Assembly (NCBI RefSeq): GCF_029962835.1 | Contig: NC_080577.1 | Span: 1,116,001-1,180,000 of the forward strand | Reading direction: 5' to 3' | Length of the DNA: 64,000 nt | Origin: Magnolia sinica | Lineage: Eukaryota > Streptophyta > Magnoliopsida > Magnoliales > Magnoliaceae | In this document: positions 59,956 through 64,000 of the stretch, in pieces | How the letters are laid out: every line of letters begins with the position of its first letter | Numbering within the stretch: position 1 is the first letter of the stretch | The notes under the pieces: generated by a model | What the model was told of the DNA's origin: nothing | Seen by the model: the letters and a program-made list of their open reading frames with translations, nothing else | Databases searched by the model: none | Program-made: the position numbers and the translations under genes

Positions 59956-59998
59956 AAGACTATAACCCACAGATGAAGTTCACAGGAACTTCCCATGA

Positions 59999-60459
59999 GG
60001 TCGAGTTGTGTGGGCCCCACCATGATGTATGTCGAACATCAACATCATGCATTTGATGCACCATTTTATGGTGGACATCGGGCTTAAAATTCAATTCAAT
60101 CGGTGACTTTTGTGGGCCACACCACATACAAAGTTGAGAGGGGTTACCCTTCCATTAAAACATTCATAATCACTTGTTGGGCCCACCGAAATGTGGTTCA
60201 CAAATCCAGCCAATCCATTATGTGTGTCCCACTTGGATAAGGGGTCAAACCAAGTTTCAGACGCATCCAAATTTCAGGTGGGCCCCATCAAATACTTTTA
60301 TATGTTGTAGGCATGTCTTCACATGATTTTAGATTGTATGGCCCACCTGAGTTCCCTATATGGCTGATTTTTGGGATATCCCATAATTTAAAGGGTACCC
60401 ATCAAATGCATGGTGTTGATGTTCAACATACATCATGGTGGGGCCCACACAACTCGACC
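59999..60459. mobile_element. 461 bp MITE with inverted ends of about 60 bp
   Basis: The left end (GGTCGAGTTGTGTGGGCCCC, CACCATGATGTATGT, GAACATCAACATCATGCATTTGATG) matches the complement of the right end (GGTCGAGTTGTGTGGGCCCC, CACCATGATGTATGT, GAACATCAACACCATGCATTTGATG) with very few changes. Such close ends imply fairly recent spread. Confidence 0.85.
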
Positions 60460-60469
60460 GTATAGAAGG

Positions 60470-60845
60470 GAACTTCCCATGAGGTCAAGTGGTGTGGGCC
60501 CTACTGTGATGTGTGTCGAACATCAACCCTCTTAGCAAGATGCACCATTCAAAATCAAATCAATCTATGACTTGGGTAGGCCACATATAAAAGTTGAAAG
60601 GAGTTACCCTCCCATTAAAACATTCATAATCATTTATTAGGTCCACTAAGCTGTGGTTCACAAATCCAGACCATTCATTGTGTGTGTCCTAATTGGATGA
60701 GGGGTCAGAGCAAGTTTCAGCCACATCTAAAACTCAAGTGCACCCCACCAAGTGTTTTTATATGTCTTAGGCATGTGTCTACGTGATTTTAGATTGTATG
60801 GCTCACCTTAACTCCATAGATGGCTGATTTTTGGAATATCCCATG
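60470..60845 (+). repeat. Second, older partial copy of the same MITE, in tandem
   Basis: GGAACTTCCCATGAGGTC precedes both copies (59986 and 60475), so the repeated unit includes flanking DNA. The second copy follows the first in order (GTGTCGAACATCAAC, AAACATTCATAATCA, GGTTCACAAATCCAG, TATGGCTCACCT, GATGGCTGATTTTTGG) with many differences, and lacks the right inverted end. Confidence 0.8.
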
Positions 60846-62360
60846 ATAAAACAATTTCTGAAGAGATTTTGGTATCATATAATTTTTTTCATAATATTAT
60901 CATGAAATTCTTGCTGAAAATAAAATATAAAAATATTTAATAAACATTAATGAATAATCTTTAAAATTTTATTATGCGTAAAACTGAGTTAATTTTTTTA
61001 GTTTTTAATTATTTATTTATTTAGAAAAGCAATAATTAAGTGATAAAATATCAAAAAATAAAAATTGCTGACATTTTAAAATATCGCGACAACATTGGTT
61101 GATGAACTTTTCACAAGAATATCATTCAGAGAGATTTTGATAATATCAGCGATATTTGTGGCAATGCGTACAAGTACGGCTGTACATTAATGCCAAACGT
61201 TCGCACGGATCCCAGAACTGAATTACAACATAGATTGCCCCATCTGCACATTCACAGATTCAAGCGCCAGCACATTTGAGTAACCACAGAAAAGCCACAT
61301 GCACCACGTTTCACCTGACGCGTCCGACATCTGATACATCCTCGAGGTTCAATAGGTGGGCCCCACGTTGACTCCGCCATAAGATGGACCACACATCTCT
61401 ATCCAAGGTGGGATTGTTATCCTTTCCTACTCATAAGATGGACCACACATCTCTATCCTAGGTGGGATTGTTATCCTGTCCTCAACCATCTATTGATTTT
61501 GGTAAACACGAGGTCTAGTGAATGAGTATATCGATAGAACTTTTTGGGTACTCACACGATGGATGGCCTGATCTCACATAAATGCCCTCTGTACATGCAC
61601 ACGTGGGGCGCGTCATGTACACGTGTGCGGCTGCAAATATCTCCCATCTTCAATTATAAAATTATATCATGTATAGAACTCATCGCCACAGTACAACCAC
61701 ATGGATACCACTTTCTCAAGGATTTATGAGATGTACGGTAGTTGTGCCTTTACTCAACAACTCTCTTCTGCTCAGGTGTAGATGTAGTTAATACATTCGT
61801 GTCATTCCGGGATTTATGTAGCCCAGAGTTTGTACAGTACCTTAGCAGAAGTTTGTCTGATGTTTCAGTGATCCAAACATATGATATTATAGCTCCAATT
61901 TGAATGGCCATGCACCAAAATCTTAGTGATTGAATAATGCTAGCCGTTCAACTGATGGTCAGCAAATAAAACCTGGAAATGCTTCACTTTGAAAAAATAA
62001 AAATAAAATGCAGGATTTTTGGTGCATGGGCCACATACATTAATGTGGACCATCATATCAATAGCTGGTATAAACCCAACCTTCCTATTTTGGTACTAAT
62101 AATGGTACGTCTTGCTAACAGTCATTCTTACGTGTTACATGGTGTGTCACATTGACCAAAACACAATTATATGTCTTCAACCCAACTTTAAAGGTTTCAT
62201 GGGAAAAATTAAGACCACGGAATTTAGTGGAACACAACCATGGGAACATGCAACTATTCTATTTTGCATACAAGAAATGCAACTCTCGATGCTTAAAAAG
62301 ACGGGAAGGACATCATATCTTATCTATCAGATGGTGGATGAAATGACCAAACATTAAAAC
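60846..62360. other. Intergenic; short tandem duplication, no gene
   Basis: AT-rich at 60.85-61.15 kb, with ATATCGCGACAAC and TATCAGCGATATT phrases like a known dispersed-repeat style. ATAAGATGGACCACACATC starts at 61379 and 61433, giving two 54 bp units. No gene is seen. Confidence 0.5.
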
Positions 62361-63138
62361 TGTTGGCAGCTTTGCACAAAACCTTAGGATCTAGCCTTCC
62401 AGAATAAACTAGAATTATGGGATAATAAAGCAATGAAATAAATTACAGCACAAACCACACCACACAAGAGATTTTTATGTGGAAAACCCTCAAAGAGGTA
62501 AAAACCACGGGACCTCGTCCAGATTAACAATCCACTATGAAGTAGAATGTTACAACCTTCTTCACTCACGCAGGAGTGGATAAACATTAAGAGAAACAAA
62601 AAAAACGGAGAGATCTCACCGATTACGAGGACGTGAAAGCGCTGAGATATGGTAGATCACCTCTACGAGCATAACCTCCCTTCCACAAGCTTCCTCTCTC
62701 TCTCATACCTTTGATAGCCATAAACCCTTTAGCAAACCCTTACAAAGCTTTAAGAAACCCTCTTACCTTACCTCTTGAATACCTTAGAAAACCCTAAGGA
62801 CTTCCTATTTATAGTTTAGGAAACTCTCTTTCGTACCCTTTCGAAAGCCGCCTCAAAATTTCGAATCCTGCACAAAATCGGACTCAAATCTGCGTAACCA
62901 GGACTGGTTGTGCAGGCTACAAGACTGGTCGAGCACTCGAGCATTGTTCACTCGACTGGTCGAGCACTGTTCACAGAACTCGCTGGACTTTAAGTCGAGA
63001 GACCCAGGATTGGTCGAACTTTGTTCACTCGACCGATCGAGCAGGCTGCAGGACTGGTCGAGCAGCACAGGAATTCCACTATTTGTGGCATCCGAACTGC
63101 ACCTCATCTCCTCTGACCTAAGGAGTAAAACCCCATCA
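62361..63138 (-). mobile_element. LTR of a minus-strand Ty1/copia fossil
   Basis: A 778 bp block runs between TGTTGGC and CCCCATCA (plus strand). Its minus-strand TATA box lies at about 62804-62813 (plus CCTATTTATA). It contains GTCGAGCA/CTCGACTGG-type internal repeats at 62.93-63.06 kb. A purine tract (plus AATCTCCTCCTTTC, 63139-63152) borders it, as expected between the internal region and the 3' LTR. The partner LTR is outside the window, so age cannot be estimated. Confidence 0.78.
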
Positions 63139-64000
63139 AATCTCCTCCTTTCGGACTCAGGAGGAATTCACCTTCTTCAAGTCAGTCAGGTTTCTACAAA
63201 CCTCAAACTTGCTCTTAAGCAAAGCCTTGGTCATTATGTCTGACTCATTATCGTTCGTGTGGACCTTCTCAAGCTGTAACACCTTCTGTTCCAAAGTATC
63301 TCTGATCCAGTGATACTGAATCTCTTTGTCCTTCGACTTGAAGTGCTAACTTAGGTTCTTGCTCAAGTATATAACACTTTGACTATCGCAATAGACCACG
63401 CGTTGTTTCTGCTTCAGGCTAAGTTCATGTAGGAACCTCTTCATTCAAAGTATCTCTTTACATGCATTTGTGACTGTAATGTACTCGACCTTTGTCGCCG
63501 ACAATGCTACGACCTTCTGTAGCTTGTTCTGCCAAGAAACTGCTCCCCCTGTAAATGTGAACATGAACCCTGATATAGACTTGATGAGGGTCGAATATTA
63601 CATATCAGACCCCAATTATTACCTAATCTGTGTAGCCCTCTAACACAGATTTTTTTCACCATAGCATAGGCTCAACCTGGATGAGCCTCTCTAGATACCA
63701 GTGTTCCATTTCACCTGCCGCCCATGCTTTTTGAGAGGATTGGCGATAATACGCTAACAACACCAACCGCATATGCTATGTGTGGGCGTGTACACACCAT
63801 AGCAGATATATCAAACTTCTTACATCGGCGCGTAGGGTATCTTCTGCATCTCTTCTTCACCTCTACCCTTCATCTTGGGACAACCTATCGCTCAATCGAG
63901 TGACCATCCGAATCGCCCCAGCGCGGCTTCGCTTTGCAGCATTCATTGAATCGCTCTCAGGACTTTATCTCATATATACCGCTCTTGTGATGACCCAAAG
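63139..64000 (-). mobile_element. Copia pol remnant (RNase H end), runs off the window
   Basis: The minus strand carries broken copia RNase H text in the order expected for the end of pol: a GGAVSWQNKLQK-like phrase near 63.5 kb, a conserved VEYITV-like block, a CDSQS-like site near 63.4 kb, then the segment leading to the LTR. It is a fossil with at least several breaks. Only its last part is in view. Confidence 0.7.

Noticed and set aside
62853-63243. Overlapping Ser/Cys-rich frames of 84 and 111 codons
   Set aside because: They lie in the LTR with repeated CTCGACTGGTCGAGC-like units; not genes.
1-64000. CRISPR arrays, bacterial operons or phage genes
   Set aside because: The window has plant introns, SINEs, LINEs and LTR fossils throughout; the short repeats are microsatellites or transposon ends without regular spacers.

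Overview
This is plant nuclear DNA: intron-rich genes on the minus strand, set in a dense layer of transposon debris. The host is probably a magnoliid or another early-diverging woody angiosperm. That guess rests on the many palindromic repeats rich in GTGGGCCCACC and CATCATGGTGGGGCCC, a flavour I associate with such genomes; it is inference, not a match.

Three host genes can be read, all on the minus strand. (1) At 12.0-18.15 kb lies an extended short-chain reductase of the DFR/anthocyanidin reductase/vestitone reductase type, with five clear coding exons and one proposed extra exon. (2) At 24.2-39.65 kb lies a complete SEH1 nucleoporin gene: eight exons join in phase to give a 325-residue WD-repeat protein across 15.4 kb. 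(3) At 47.4-49.45 kb lies a SPEECHLESS-type bHLH stomatal regulator, with two firm exons and a tentative third. The genes share no pathway, and there is no sign that they work together.

The rest is mobile or repetitive. From left to right: a 9.5 kb insertion (1.9-11.4 kb) with GCCGGT-rich CACTA-like ends, flanked by an identical 151 bp direct repeat; the reductase gene, whose introns hold SINEs, a solo LTR, a palindromic MITE and a pair of direct repeats; a solo LTR that splits a MITE just upstream of the reductase; SEH1 introns holding a 1 kb palindrome, a Ty3/gypsy-like LTR, LINE tails and a TIR element; a decayed Ty1/copia fossil (41.4-44.4 kb); a SINE and a LINE tail near the bHLH gene; degenerate tandem monomers (50-51 kb); a 4 kb hAT-like element nested in an LTR fossil (53.0-57.5 kb); hAT-like and long-TIR MITEs (59.3-60.9 kb); and the LTR plus pol remnant of a minus-strand copia element running off the right edge.

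I found no CRISPR array, operon, rRNA gene or credible tRNA gene. No new multi-gene system is visible. The most unusual structures are the 151 bp duplication around the 9.5 kb insertion, the 1 kb palindrome in a SEH1 intron, and the nested hAT-in-LTR arrangement.
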